Below are positions 47,693-60,261 of a DNA stretch of 64,000 bases, one piece after another. Numbering within the stretch: the first letter of the stretch is position 1; each line of letters opens with the position of its first letter. The stretch is taken from assembly GCA_963751795.1 (NCBI GenBank), contig CAVVVI010000002.1, positions 744,001 through 808,000 of the forward strand, in the 5' to 3' direction. The DNA is from BOG-908 sp963751795. GTDB taxonomy: Bacteria > Pseudomonadota > Alphaproteobacteria > Acetobacterales > Acetobacteraceae. The position numbers and the translations under genes were made by a program. The notes beneath the pieces are model-generated. The model made no database searches, was not told the origin of the DNA, and saw only the letters and a list, made by a program, of their open reading frames with translations.

Positions 47693-48454
47693 TCAGTGCA
47701 GCACGTCGCCGCCGCGCACCCAGCCCGAGCCGGTGACGCTGCGCACCAGCAACCAGCTCTGCAACCCGACGCGGACCTGCTGCTCGACGACTACGCGCAC
47801 GCCGCGGTTGAGAAAGGCGCGCACGCCCGCCTCGTCGCTGGGGCTGAGGCGGATGGCCAGATCCTGCACCAGCACGGTGCCGAACTGCTCGCCGGGCGAG
47901 AGGTGCAGCGCCGCCTCGGTGAGCGGCATCGCATCCGGCCGCAGCATGCGCTGGCCCGAGACGACGAGCGCCTCGCCCTGCGCCAGGCCCTGCATGTGCA
48001 GGTGTTCGGCCACGGCCAGCGAGCCGGTGACGGCCAGCAGCAGCCAGCCGGTGGCCGCCACCAGCCGCACGCGCGCCTGGCTGCCCAGCGCGCGCGCCAC
48101 ATCGTGGCTCGCCTGCTGCAGGGCGTGGCGCAATTCGGCGATCTGCACCAAAGCGCGCTGCGTGTCCGCCTCGGCTTCCTGGCGGGAGATGCGGGCGATG
48201 CCGAGCTGGCGCTCCAGGCTCATCTCGCGCCCGTCCTGCAGGAACGACGGTGCGCGCCCCCCGGCGCCGGCCGGCAGGCGCTGTGCCACGTCGCTCAACG
48301 ACAGGCGGTGGTTGCCCAGATGGTCGAGCAGCTTGCGCCGTGCGGCATCGGCCTCGCCGGGCTGTTCGGAGGCGAGCATCGGCAGCAGCTTTTGCAGCCG
48401 TGTGACGAAGACGGTGTCGGCGAAGGGGTCGGTATCGGCCACACGAAGAGGCAT
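47693..48454 (-). CDS. Hypothetical single-pass membrane protein
   Basis: 253 residues from ATG 48452-48454. A helical, charged N-terminal half (RLQKLLPMLASEQPGEADAA, Arg/Glu/Gln-rich) leads to one membrane helix (LVAATGWLLLAVTGSLAVAE). About 90 C-terminal residues follow, ending WLLVRSVTGSGWVRGGDVLH, which looks SH3-like. I do not recognise the family. It lies 20 bases after the response regulator in the same direction, so it may belong to that signalling unit. Confidence 0.65.
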   Translation of the reverse strand: MPLRVADTDPFADTVFVTRLQKLLPMLASEQPGEADAARRKLLDHLGNHRLSLSDVAQRLPAGAGGRAPSFLQDGREMSLERQLGIARISRQEAEADTQRALVQIAELRHALQQASHDVARALGSQARVRLVAATGWLLLAVTGSLAVAEHLHMQGLAQGEALVVSGQRMLRPDAMPLTEAALHLSPGEQFGTVLVQDLAIRLSPSDEAGVRAFLNRGVRVVVEQQVRVGLQSWLLVRSVTGSGWVRGGDVLH

Positions 48455-48474
48455 ACCAAGCACCCGGCCCCGTG

Positions 48475-48877
48475 TCAGCGGGGCGCGCTGCCGCCCAGCA
48501 GCGCGCCCAGGGCCCGCAGCAGGTCGGATGGCAGGAACGGCTTGGAGCAGGCGGACCATCCCGGATGCTCGGCCGGTATGCCGTCGCGGCCGTAGCCCGA
48601 CATCAGCAGGAACGGAATGCCGCGTGATTCCAGCATCTCGGCCACCGGATAGACGCGCTTGCCCCGCAAATTCACGTCGAGCACAGCCACATTCATGGTG
48701 CCGTCCTGGGCCGCATGCAGCGCCGTCTCCACCGTGCTGAACGGCCCGATCACCTCGCAACCGTGATCGATCAGCGTCTCCTCGATCAGCATGGCCACCA
48801 GCAGCTCGTCCTCGACCACCATCACGCGGCTGCCGCGCAAGGGTGCCAGATCGGCCTGGTCCTGCACGATCGGGCCC

Positions 48878-48885
<8 letters not shown>
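48475..48885 (-). CDS. Single-domain response regulator
   Basis: 136 residues, a receiver domain only. Acidic pair Glu25/Asp26 (VMVVEDELLVA), phosphoacceptor Asp70 (VAVLDVNLRG), Ser96 in FLLMSGYG and Lys115 in CSKPFLPSDLL are all in place. It overlaps the upstream sensor kinase by 8 bases. It resembles the receivers that partner HWE/HisKA_2 kinases. Confidence 0.9.
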
Positions 48886-51811
<2,926 letters not shown>

Positions 51812-52063
51812 GACACGGGCACACAACGCGGCCAGACGGCGCGGGAGTTCCGCAGCGAAGGGTCAAGAGCGCAATAGGGCATCGGATCGCGCGGCTCCCG
51901 CAGGCCTGCCATAGCGTGCGCCGCCGGGGCACGTGCCGCAATCCCGGATGGGCGGCGCCGGCAGCCCTCGCGTCACATTGTGTCGCCGTTGGCAGCCTTG
52001 ACCGGATGGCCGCACAGCCTGTCTATCGGGCCCGTGCCCGGCCCGGACCTTCCCTCCCCCACC

Positions 52064-53254
52064 ATGCAGGATGCGGCACGCCCGATCCGCGCCGTGCCGG
52101 CCGCCGCGCCGGCCCAGGGCCTGATCCGCGTCAACCGCGACCTGCGCATCGATTTCTTCCGCGGCCTGTCGCTGTGGTGGATCTTCACCGACCACGTGCC
52201 GGCCGATGCGCTGGGCGTGTTCTCCATCCGCAATTTCGCGCTGTGCGACGCCACCGAAGTGTTCGTGCTGCTGGCCGGCTATGCGGGCGGCATCGCCTAT
52301 GGCGGCACGCTGCGCAGCCAGGGCTGGGTGTCGGCCGGCGCCGACGTGGTGCGCCGCGCGTGGACGCTCTACATCGCGCACATTTTCCTGTTCGTGATCT
52401 TCGCCGCCCAGGTCGGCATGTCGGCCACCAAGCTCGACCGTGCCGACTTCCTCGACGAAATCCACCTCAACGTCCTGGGCGAGGCGCCCTACCGCGCGCT
52501 GTTCGAGGCGCTGACGCTGCACTTCCAGCCGGCCTACCTCAACATCCTGCCGCTGTATGTCGTGCTGCTGCTGCTGTTCGCGCTGGCGCTGCCGCTGCTG
52601 CAGCGCCCCTGGGTGCTGGCCGGGCTGTCGCTGGCCATCTACGCCGGCGCGCGGCTGTTCTCCATCAACCTGCCGAGCTGGACCGGCGGCGGCTGGTTCT
52701 TCAACCCGCTCTGCTGGCAGCTGCTGTTCATGATGGGCGCCATCCTCTCCTTCACCCCCGGCGAGGTGCCGCGCCGCCATGTGCGCCTGTTCGATGCGGT
52801 GGCATTGCTGGCCGTGGTGTTCGGCCTGGTGATGCAATGGGTGGTCTGGCCCTATCCGCACACCATCGCCTGGCTGCCGGCGGCTGTGCAGACAGGCCTG
52901 ATGAACGTGGACAAGAGCGGGCTGCATCCGGCCCGGCTCATTTCCATCCTGGCGCTCACCTGGCTGGTCACCCGCCTGATCCGCGCCGATGCACGGTGGC
53001 TGCAATCCTGGGCCGCCGGCCCGTTCGTGCTGGCGGGCCAGCATTCGCTGCCGGTGTTCTGCGCCGGCATCTTCCTGGCCTTCCTCGGCCGGCTGGCGAC
53101 CGAGGCCGATGCCGGCTGGGGCATGCAGGTGGCGGTGAACGTGGCCGGCGCGGCCCTGCTCTGGGCCGTGGGCGCGGTGGCCGCATGGTATGCCAACAAG
53201 GGCCGGGCGAAGGCGCGCCCCAAGGCCGCACCGGCGGCCGAGCAGCCACCCTGA
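52064..53254 (+). CDS. OpgC-domain membrane protein (acyltransferase-3-like)
   Basis: 396 residues from ATG 52064. Around ten hydrophobic helices. The OpgC/acyltransferase start RDLRIDFFRGLSLWWIFTDH has the conserved Arg/Asp and His. ATEVFVLLAGYAGGIAYGG, SWTGGGWFFNPLCWQLLFMM and the late FVLAGQHSLPVFCAGIFLAF are typical of OpgC proteins, which succinylate periplasmic glucans. The substrate here is not proven; the GH17 protein (31741) could provide such glucans. Confidence 0.88.
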   Translation: MQDAARPIRAVPAAAPAQGLIRVNRDLRIDFFRGLSLWWIFTDHVPADALGVFSIRNFALCDATEVFVLLAGYAGGIAYGGTLRSQGWVSAGADVVRRAWTLYIAHIFLFVIFAAQVGMSATKLDRADFLDEIHLNVLGEAPYRALFEALTLHFQPAYLNILPLYVVLLLLFALALPLLQRPWVLAGLSLAIYAGARLFSINLPSWTGGGWFFNPLCWQLLFMMGAILSFTPGEVPRRHVRLFDAVALLAVVFGLVMQWVVWPYPHTIAWLPAAVQTGLMNVDKSGLHPARLISILALTWLVTRLIRADARWLQSWAAGPFVLAGQHSLPVFCAGIFLAFLGRLATEADAGWGMQVAVNVAGAALLWAVGAVAAWYANKGRAKARPKAAPAAEQPP

Positions 53255-53267
53255 GGGCGCGCGCCGC

Positions 53268-53873
53268 CTAGGCGCGGTCGCCGGGCCTGAGGTTCATGTG
53301 CTCGACCCGCGTGCGGCCGCTGCCCATCACCACCAGGCTGCGCGAGGCGGGCGCGATCTCCAGCCGCTGCATCAGGTCCACCGGCATGCCGAGCAGGCCG
53401 GCGAGGATCGCCTTGAGGATGTCGGCATGGCTGACCAGCACGAAGGTGCCGCCGGGCTGCTCGGCGTGCAGGCGGGGCAGCAGCGCGGCGGCGCGCGCCT
53501 GGGCCTGCAGCATCGTCTCGCTGCCAGGGGCCGGGGCCAGGCTGCGATGCGTGTTCCACAGCAGCCAGGCCGGCCGGGTGACCAGGCTGGCGAACGTCTC
53601 GCCCGTCCAGGGGCCGAAATCGATCTCGTCGAGTGCCGCCTCGGCCTGCACCGGACGGCCGAGTTCGGCGGCCAGCGCCCCCGCCGTCTGCTGCGTACGC
53701 CGCTGCGGGCTGGACAGGATGGCCGTGACAGGGGTGCCCGCAAAGCTGCGCGCGAGCCGGGCGGCCTGCAGCACGCCGGCCGCGTTCAGCGCCACGTCGC
53801 TGCGCCCGGATAGCCGGATGCCCAGCGCATCGGTGGCTGCGTGCCGCACCAGAAAAAAGCGGGTCTCGATCAC
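53268..53873 (-). CDS. Histidine phosphatase family protein
   Basis: 201 residues. Phosphoglycerate-mutase-like fold: RHG-type motif FFLVRHAATDALG (RHA here), ILSSPQRRTQQTA with a catalytic Arg, LDEIDFGPWTGE, and the second His in TFVLVSHADILKAIL. Substrates of this family are diverse. It is 25 bases downstream of the actinobacterial-type inositol-3-phosphate synthase and probably cotranscribed, so an inositol phosphate substrate is conceivable. Confidence 0.88.
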   Translation of the reverse strand: MIETRFFLVRHAATDALGIRLSGRSDVALNAAGVLQAARLARSFAGTPVTAILSSPQRRTQQTAGALAAELGRPVQAEAALDEIDFGPWTGETFASLVTRPAWLLWNTHRSLAPAPGSETMLQAQARAAALLPRLHAEQPGGTFVLVSHADILKAILAGLLGMPVDLMQRLEIAPASRSLVVMGSGRTRVEHMNLRPGDRA

Positions 53874-53898
53874 GGCGCGGGGGCGGGCCGGCGGCGGC

Positions 53899-54978
53899 TC
53901 ACTGCGCCCCGTCGCCCTGCACGAAGCGCTCGGTGCGCAGCCGCGCCTCGTGATCGTCGAATTGCTGCGGCGGCGATTTCATGAAGTAGCTCGACGGCCC
54001 GACCAGCGCGCCGCCCACCCCGCGGTCGAGCGCCAGCTTCACGCAGCGCACCGCGTCGATCACCACGCCGGCCGAGTTGGGCGAATCCCACACCTCCAGC
54101 TTCAGCTCGCAGCTGATCGGCGTGTCGCCGAAGGTGGTGCCCTCAATGCGGATGTGGCACCATTTGCGGTCTTCCAGCCAGGGCACGTAGTCGCTCGGCC
54201 CCACATGCGCATCGCGGTCCGACAGCTTCTCGGCCAACTGGCTAGTGACGGCGCGGGTTTTGGACAGCTTCTTGGATTCCAGCCTGTCACGCTCGAGCAT
54301 GTTCATGAAATCGGTGTTGCCGCCGAAATTGAGCTGATAAGTACGGTCCACCCGCACGCCGCGTTCGCGGAAGAGATTGGCGAGCACGCGGTGGACGATG
54401 GTGGCGCCCACCTGGCTTTTGATGTCGTCGCCCAGCACGGGCAGGCCGGCGGCTGCGAAGCGCGCCTGCCAGGCGGGATCGGAGGCGACAAAGGCGGGGA
54501 TGCAGTTGACGAAGCCGCAGCCGGCGGCCAGCGCCTGCTCGGCGTAATAGCGCGTGGCCTGTTCGGACCCGACAGGCAGGTAGGAGACGACGATTTCCGC
54601 GCCGGCGGCGCGCAAGGCGGCCGCCACGTCCACCGGCGGCGTGTCGCTCTCGTGCACCACGTCGCGGACGTAGCGGCCCAGCCCGTCCAGCGTGGGGCCG
54701 CGCTGCACCACAATGCCGGTGGTAGCCACGGGGGCGAAGCTGCGGGTGTTGTTGGGCGCGGCCAGAATCGCTTGGGCCAAATCCTGGCCCACCTTGGCCT
54801 GCGCGATGTCGAAGGCGGCGACGAACGTCACGTCACGCACGTGGTAGCCGCCGAGCACCACGTTCATCAGCCCCGGCACGCGCTCGGCAGGATCGGCGCC
54901 GGCGTAGAAGCTAACCCCCTGGACCAGGGATGAGGCGCAGTTGCCAACCCCAACCAGCGCCACGCGAACCTTGGCCAA
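53899..54978 (-). CDS. Inositol-3-phosphate synthase, actinobacterial/mycobacterial type
   Basis: 359 residues. The start TTG 54978 puts the Rossmann strand VRVALVGVGNCASSLVQGV near the N-terminus; no ATG lies close by. The sequence closely follows the mycobacterial Ino1 as I recall it: GGYHVRDVTFVAAFDI, IVVQRGPTLDGLGRY, VSYLPVGSEQATRYYAEQAL, VLGDDIKSQVGATIVHRVL, NFGGNTDFMNMLERDRLESK, KLEVWDSPNSAGVVIDAVRC. This is a distinct subfamily from the copy at 18797, which suggests horizontal origin or separate metabolic use. A histidine phosphatase gene follows. Confidence 0.93.
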   Translation of the reverse strand: MAKVRVALVGVGNCASSLVQGVSFYAGADPAERVPGLMNVVLGGYHVRDVTFVAAFDIAQAKVGQDLAQAILAAPNNTRSFAPVATTGIVVQRGPTLDGLGRYVRDVVHESDTPPVDVAAALRAAGAEIVVSYLPVGSEQATRYYAEQALAAGCGFVNCIPAFVASDPAWQARFAAAGLPVLGDDIKSQVGATIVHRVLANLFRERGVRVDRTYQLNFGGNTDFMNMLERDRLESKKLSKTRAVTSQLAEKLSDRDAHVGPSDYVPWLEDRKWCHIRIEGTTFGDTPISCELKLEVWDSPNSAGVVIDAVRCVKLALDRGVGGALVGPSSYFMKSPPQQFDDHEARLRTERFVQGDGAQ

Positions 54979-55136
54979 TGCTGCGTCCCAACCTTCCCGG
55001 TGATGCGGTTCCCCGGCAGGAAGGTGCAACGATCCCGCAAGGTAAGAAGTTGCTGTTAGGCCACGACAGCGCGAGCGGCGCAACCGGGTGGCCGGGATCG
55101 GGGTTTGACCGTCCTCACCGCGAAAGGAACCGAGCC

Positions 55137-55325
55137 ATGACCACGACGAAGCAGCCCGGCGATAGCGGCCCGCACCTGCCCGAGCGCGCCGAGGAGGCCC
55201 ACAACCTGGCCGTCGAGGGCATGGAGGAGATGCGCCAGGGCAACAAGGACGAGGCCAAGTTCCTAATCGACGAGGCCCGCGCGCTGGACAAGGCGGCAGC
55301 CGACGAGGTCGTCAAGCAGAAATAG
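55137..55325 (+). CDS. Small charged hypothetical protein
   Basis: 62 residues from ATG 55137, preceded by GAAAGGAACC as a likely ribosome-binding site. Glu/Lys/Asp-rich and predicted helical (AEEAHNLAVEGMEEMRQGNK, DEARALDKAAADEVV). I do not recognise the family. It is divergent from the Ino1 gene with a ~160-base gap. The composition and length suggest a real small soluble protein. Confidence 0.65.
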   Translation: MTTTKQPGDSGPHLPERAEEAHNLAVEGMEEMRQGNKDEAKFLIDEARALDKAAADEVVKQK

Positions 55326-55364
55326 GCCGCGGCGGCGCGCCCGCTGGCCGGGCCGCCGCCGGAA

Positions 55365-55634
55365 TCAGTCGGTGGCGGCCGCCAGCCACCCACGGGCGAG
55401 GTGCAGGTCCGCCCACGGCACCTGGCCCAAGGGGAAATGCCCCGCCATGACGATGCTGATCACCGCGTTGACGTGTTCCAGCCGCGTGCGCGGCGCCTGG
55501 CGGGCGATCAGCGCGTCGCGATAGGCGCTCAGATGCTGGGTGGCGTGCGAGAACAGCGACGGCTCCGGCTCGGGCTCCTGCGCCAAAATTGCGTCCAGAC
55601 AGGCCAACGCGGCGCGGCCCTCGTCACTGTCCAT
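55365..55634 (-). CDS. Small hypothetical protein overlapping the formate dehydrogenase gene
   Basis: 89 residues from ATG 55632-55634 (an upstream in-frame ATG is at 55650-55652). Predicted helical, with Glu/Pro-rich LDAILAQEPEPEPS and the C-terminal FPLGQVPWADLHLARGWLA. It overlaps the 3' end of the formate dehydrogenase catalytic subunit by 11 bases, so it is translationally coupled and may be an accessory factor. No family recognised. Confidence 0.65.
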   Translation of the reverse strand: MDSDEGRAALACLDAILAQEPEPEPSLFSHATQHLSAYRDALIARQAPRTRLEHVNAVISIVMAGHFPLGQVPWADLHLARGWLAAATD

Positions 55635-58600
55635 GGCTCGTGCCTCCCGCATGGGCCAGCCGCCCGGCGCGCAGGCCGACGGTTACCGCCTTGGTCGAGT
55701 GGATCGAGGTGTTGGCGTCGCCGGTGATGGCCAGCAGCACGTTGGCGATGTCGCCGCGCGCATAGCCTTCCCAGCCGAACACCCAGGGCATGCCGACCTG
55801 GTAGATCGTGCGGCCGTCGATCTGGAACGGGCGCACGCGCTGGGTGACCATGGCGCGCACCTCGATCTCGCCGCGCAGCGTGGAGAGCACCGTCCAGCCG
55901 AGATGCTGGATGCCCAGCTGGGTCGCCAGCTCGGGCGGGATTTCCACGAAGGCTTCCGGCTGCAATTCGGCCGTGTGCGGGGTGACGCGGCCCATGATGC
56001 CGCCGCAATGCAGTTCGGTCAGCCGGTAGGTGGTGAACACGTAGGGGAAGCGCGGGTCTTCGGGCACGTGCAGTTCGTTGCCGGGGCGCTTCCAGGCATG
56101 CGCGGTGGGATTGCTCTGCACGGAGTACAGCGGATTGTGCACCGGGCTTTCCATCGGCTCGTAATGCGTGGGCAGCGGGCCGTCCTTCAGGCCGCTCGGC
56201 ACGAAGAGCTGGATGTTGCCGTCCGCCTGCATGATGAACGGCTTGTCGCCACCGATCGCATCCATGCCGTGCGGATGGCGGCTCCAATCCGGCCGGTAAT
56301 CCGGGCGCGTGGTCGGCACGAAATCGGGCACGTCGGTGCCGGTCCAGTGCTCCGCGGCCGCATCCCACCAGATCATCTTCTTGCGTTCGGACCACGGCGC
56401 GCCGGCGGGATCGGCCGAGGCGCGGTTGTAGAGCGTCCGGCGGTTGGACGGCCAGGCGAACGCCCAGCCGAGATGGCTGCCCGGCCCGCCGGGCCCGTCC
56501 GGCGTGCGGCCGCGCGCCACGTTGTGGCCGTCGGTGGGGTAGATGCCGCAATACATCCAGCCGCCGCAGGCGGTGCTGCCATCGTCCTTCAGGTCCTGGT
56601 ATTTCTCGATCTGCTTGCGGTCGGCCACCGTGTAGCCGTTGATCTCGCGCAGGATCGCCTCGGCATCCGGCTCGGCCCGTTCGCCGCGTTCCGGATAGGC
56701 CCAGGTCAGCGCCTGGATCGCCGCGTCGCGCGGCAGCGTGCTGTCGGCGTACAGCGCCTTCAGCCGCTTGCCGAGATGGTACATGAACCAGAGGTCCGAA
56801 CGGCTGTCGCCCGGCGCATCCAGCACTGCATCGTGCCACTGCACCAGACGGCTGGTGTTGGTGACCGTGCCGTCCTTCTCGCCCGGCAGCGCGGTGGGGA
56901 AGAAGAAAATCTCGGTGCCGATATCGGCGGGTGCGAGCTCGCCGCGCTGCACCAGCCGGCCTTTCTGCCAGAAATTGGCGGTCTCGGTCATCGCCATGTC
57001 GCGCACGACGAGCCATTTCAGCTTGGTCAGCCCGCGTTCGATCAGGTCGGAATTGACCGCGCCCACCACGGGGTTCTGGCCCAGGATGAACTGGCCGTGC
57101 ATCACGCCGTCGGCCATCGCCATGGTCATCGGCTGCTGCGAGAGATCGCCGGTCAGCTTCGGCCAGTGCTGGTAGCCCCACTCGTTCTGCGCCGTGGCGT
57201 GCGGGCCGTACCAGGCCTTCAGCAGGCTCACCACGTATTTGGGCATGTTGGCCCACCAGCCGGTGGTGGGCGTCTCGGTCTTCAGATAGCCGGCCAGCGT
57301 CGCGTGGTCGTGCAGCGCGTTCGGCTGCGGCAGGTAGGTGGGCAGCATGTTGTACAGCGTCGGGATGTCGGTGCTGCCCTGGATGCTGGCGTGGCCGCGC
57401 AACGCCATGATGCCGCCGCCCGGGCGGCCCATATTGCCCAGCAATCCCTGCACGATGCTTGCCGCACGGATGATCTGCACGCCCACCGTGCTGTGCGTCC
57501 AGCCGACGGCGTAGCAGATCGCACCGGTGCGCTCGCGGCCGGAATTGCGCGCCAGCGCATCGGCCACGCGCAGGAAGGTGGCGGCCGGGCAGCCGGTCAC
57601 CCGCTCCACCATTTCGGGCGTATAGCGCGCGTAGTGGCGGCGCATGATCTGATAGACGCAATTGGGATGCTGCAGCGTCTCGTCGCGCTGCGGCGGGCTC
57701 TCCGTCATGCTCTCGAAATCACCGCCATCCTGCTCCTGCGTCTGCACGCGGTGTTCGGCGATGGAGGACGGCACCGTCTTGCCGGCATACTGCCAGCTGT
57801 CGTGCTCGTACGTGTTGGTCTTCGGATCGAAGCCGGAGAACACGCCATCATTCTGCTCGGGATCGCGGTAGCTGTCCTCGATGATGTGCGCGATGTTGGT
57901 GTACGCCATCGCGTAATCGCGGAACCACAGATCGCGCTCGAGCAGGTGGTGGATGATGCCGCCGAGAAAGGCGATGTCGCTGCCCGAGCGGATCGGCGCG
58001 TGCACGTCGGCCAGCGCCGAGGTGCGGGTGAAGCGCGGGTCCACATGGATGATCGTCGCACCGCGCCGCTTGGCCTCCACCACGAAGCGGAAGCCGATCG
58101 GATGGTTCTCCGCCATGTTGGAGCCCATGATGACCACGCAGTCGGAGTTCTCGAGATCCCATAGGGACATCGTCGCTGCGCCGCGGCCGAAGGAGGTACC
58201 CAGACTGGGCACCGAGGAGGAGTGTCAGATCCTGGCTTGGTTCTCGACGTTGACCAGTCCCAACCCTCCGCCGAACAGCTTCTTGATCAGGTAGTTTTCT
58301 TCGTTGTCCAGCGTGGCGCCGCCTAGCGAGCCCACGCCCAGCGAGTGGTTGACGATACGGCCATCCGGCAGCGTCTCGACGAAGGTGTCGTCGCGCGCCT
58401 GCTTGGTCAGCATCGCCACGCGGTCCATCGCCCAGTCGAGCGGGCGTTCTTCCCACTCGGTCGCGTGCGGGGCGCGATACAGCACCGTGTTGATGCGCTG
58501 CGGGGAGAGCAGCATGCCCAGCGTGCTGGCGCCCTTCGGGCACAGCGTGCCCTGGTTGATCGGGCTGCGCGGGTCGCCCTCGATATGGATCGGCTTGCCA

Positions 58601-58845
58601 CCCTTGGCGTAGATCAGCTGGCCGCAGCCCACGGCGCAGAACGGGCACACGCTGGTGCCCACGGTGTCGGCCTGTTCGAGGCGCGGCCGCAGCCCGCGTG
58701 AGAGCTCGCTTTCGGCAGCCTTGGATTGCACGCTCTGCCCGGCCAGCTGGCGGGGGATCGACCAATCGTGCACGAAGCCGGCCACGCGGCTGCCGATGCC
58801 CTGCCGCAAATTGCGATACTGCGCGGGTCTCGAAGGCTTCTTCAA
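55624..58845 (-). CDS. Selenocysteine-containing formate dehydrogenase catalytic (alpha) subunit
   Basis: 1073 residues when the UGA at 58225-58227 is read as selenocysteine (residue 207). The sequence around it, VENQARI-U-HSSSVPSLG, matches the active site of E. coli FdnG/FdoG (NQARV-U-H). The N-terminal [4Fe-4S] ligands are Cys67, Cys70, Cys74 and Cys102. A molybdopterin-binding body follows (DCVVIMGSNMAENHPIG; HVDPRFTRTSALAD) with a dinucleotide-binding C-terminal domain. No twin-arginine signal is seen, unlike FdnG. A standard caller would split it into two genes at the UGA. It is transcribed divergently from its iron-sulfur and membrane subunits. Confidence 0.95.
58195..58213 (-). promoter_or_regulatory. 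Bacterial SECIS hairpin
   Basis: GGTGCCCAGTCTGGGTACC on the minus strand folds as GGT-x-CCC / GGG-x-ACC with an AGTCT loop. It begins 11 bases after the UGA, the same distance as I recall for the E. coli fdhF SECIS (GGTTGCAGGTCTGCACC). It would recruit SelB with Sec-tRNA. Confidence 0.88.
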
Positions 58846-58977
58846 CGCGTCACTCCTCGCCTGCCCGCACCATCATCGCGCCCGCATACCGCCGCAACCA
58901 ACGAACACGTGAACCTGGGCGCATCGCGCCGCGTTGGCGGGCGTGCTCATTTTGGGCAGGCCTAGGACGCACGAGCG

Positions 58978-59202
58978 ATGACGAAGTTCATGGAGGGTTT
59001 GGTGACCATCGTACAGGAAGGCCGGTTCCAGCTGACCGACGATGGCGGCGTAGGCCATCTGTTCATCCTGGGCCATCTCTGCGGCACCGAGACGGGGCAG
59101 CTGCCCGCATTGCAGCGCCGCCAGGCGCGCGTGCGCGTCGCCTACAAGCCCGCGCCCAACCTGATCGGCAACGTCGCGCAATCCATCCGAGTGGCGGTCT
59201 GA
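58978..59202 (+). CDS. Small protein at the head of the formate dehydrogenase beta operon
   Basis: 74 residues (MTKFMEGLVTIVQEGRFQLT, then GVGHLFILGHLCGTETGQL and VRVAYKPAPNLIGNVAQSIR). Compact, beta-rich, no signal peptide; a start at 58990 is also possible. It ends 4 bases before the iron-sulfur subunit gene, so it is cotranscribed with it. Function is unknown; the context implies a link to formate oxidation. Confidence 0.75.
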   Translation: MTKFMEGLVTIVQEGRFQLTDDGGVGHLFILGHLCGTETGQLPALQRRQARVRVAYKPAPNLIGNVAQSIRVAV

Positions 59203-59206
59203 TCGC

Positions 59207-60178
59207 ATGGACATGCATCCCCGCGTGCTGGACCAGACCGCATCGCAATTCGGCGCCGTCATTCCCAACGAAAGCGAGCTGACCGCTCATGTGCTCATCG
59301 AGCCGGGCAAGTCGTACGGCTTCTTCACCGACACCACGGTGTGCATCGGCTGCAAGGCCTGCGAAGTGGCCTGCAAGGAATGGAACAACCTGCCGGCCGA
59401 CAATATCGGCCTGACCGGGCAGAGCTTCGACAATACCGGCAGCCTGTCCGCGAATAGCTGGCGGCACGTGGCCTTTGTCGAACAGGGCGACACGCGCGGC
59501 ACCGGGGGCTGCGGCCAGCACGGCCAGGCCGATCACCGGGCGCAGGGCGCCGGCGTGCGCGGCAACGACCAACCGGCGTTCCAGAGCGGCTGGCTGATGC
59601 TGAGCGACGTGTGCAAGCACTGCCACAACGCGCCGTGCCTGGAGGCCTGCCCCACCGGCGCGCTGTTCAAGACGGAGTTCGATACCGTCGTGGTGCAGCA
59701 GGATATCTGCAACGGCTGCGGCTATTGCGTGCCGGCCTGTCCGTTCGGCGTGGTCGATCTCAGCACCACCGACGGCAAGGCGCATAAATGCACGCTGTGC
59801 TACGACCGCCTGAAAGGCGGGCTGGAGCCGGCCTGCGCCAAATCCTGCCCCACCGACAGCATCCAGTTCGGCGAGCTGTCCGATCTGCAGCGCCGCGCCG
59901 CCGAGCGGGTGGAGACGCTGCACGGGCTGGGCGTGGGCAGCGCGTATCTTTACGGCACGCCGGGCGCGCCGGGAGCCACCGGCGGGCTCGGCCACCTCAA
60001 CGCGTTCTTCCTACTGACCGACCGGCCGGAGCGCTACAACCTGCCGGCCGCACCGACGCGCGCGTCGAGCCGCGTCGCGCCGGCGTTGACGGCCGGGCTG
60101 GCCGCCGTGGCCGGGCTGATGCTCGGCGCTTTCGCGCTGTTCGCCGCCGAAGCGCCACGGCCGCGGCGGCGGCGCTAG
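59207..60178 (+). CDS. Formate dehydrogenase iron-sulfur (beta) subunit
   Basis: 323 residues. Four [4Fe-4S] cysteine clusters: CIGCKACEVACKEW, CKHCHNAPCLEACPTG, CNGCGYCVPACPFG, and CTLC with the later CAKSC. It carries electrons from the catalytic subunit to the membrane. A C-terminal hydrophobic helix (ALTAGLAAVAGLMLGAFALF) anchors it, followed by an Arg-rich end. It lies between the small 74-residue gene and the membrane subunit. Confidence 0.94.
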   Translation: MDMHPRVLDQTASQFGAVIPNESELTAHVLIEPGKSYGFFTDTTVCIGCKACEVACKEWNNLPADNIGLTGQSFDNTGSLSANSWRHVAFVEQGDTRGTGGCGQHGQADHRAQGAGVRGNDQPAFQSGWLMLSDVCKHCHNAPCLEACPTGALFKTEFDTVVVQQDICNGCGYCVPACPFGVVDLSTTDGKAHKCTLCYDRLKGGLEPACAKSCPTDSIQFGELSDLQRRAAERVETLHGLGVGSAYLYGTPGAPGATGGLGHLNAFFLLTDRPERYNLPAAPTRASSRVAPALTAGLAAVAGLMLGAFALFAAEAPRPRRRR

Positions 60179-60261
60179 CGCGCGGCCGTCATCCGGCGCT
60201 CGGGCCGAACCATCCCGACCCTGCCGGCAGCAATGCCCGCCGATCCTGAGGAGCCGCGCCC

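Noticed and set aside
58225..58845. Separate 206-residue truncated formate dehydrogenase gene
   Set aside because: Its stop is the UGA selenocysteine codon; the frame continues into the rest of the catalytic subunit and a SECIS follows.
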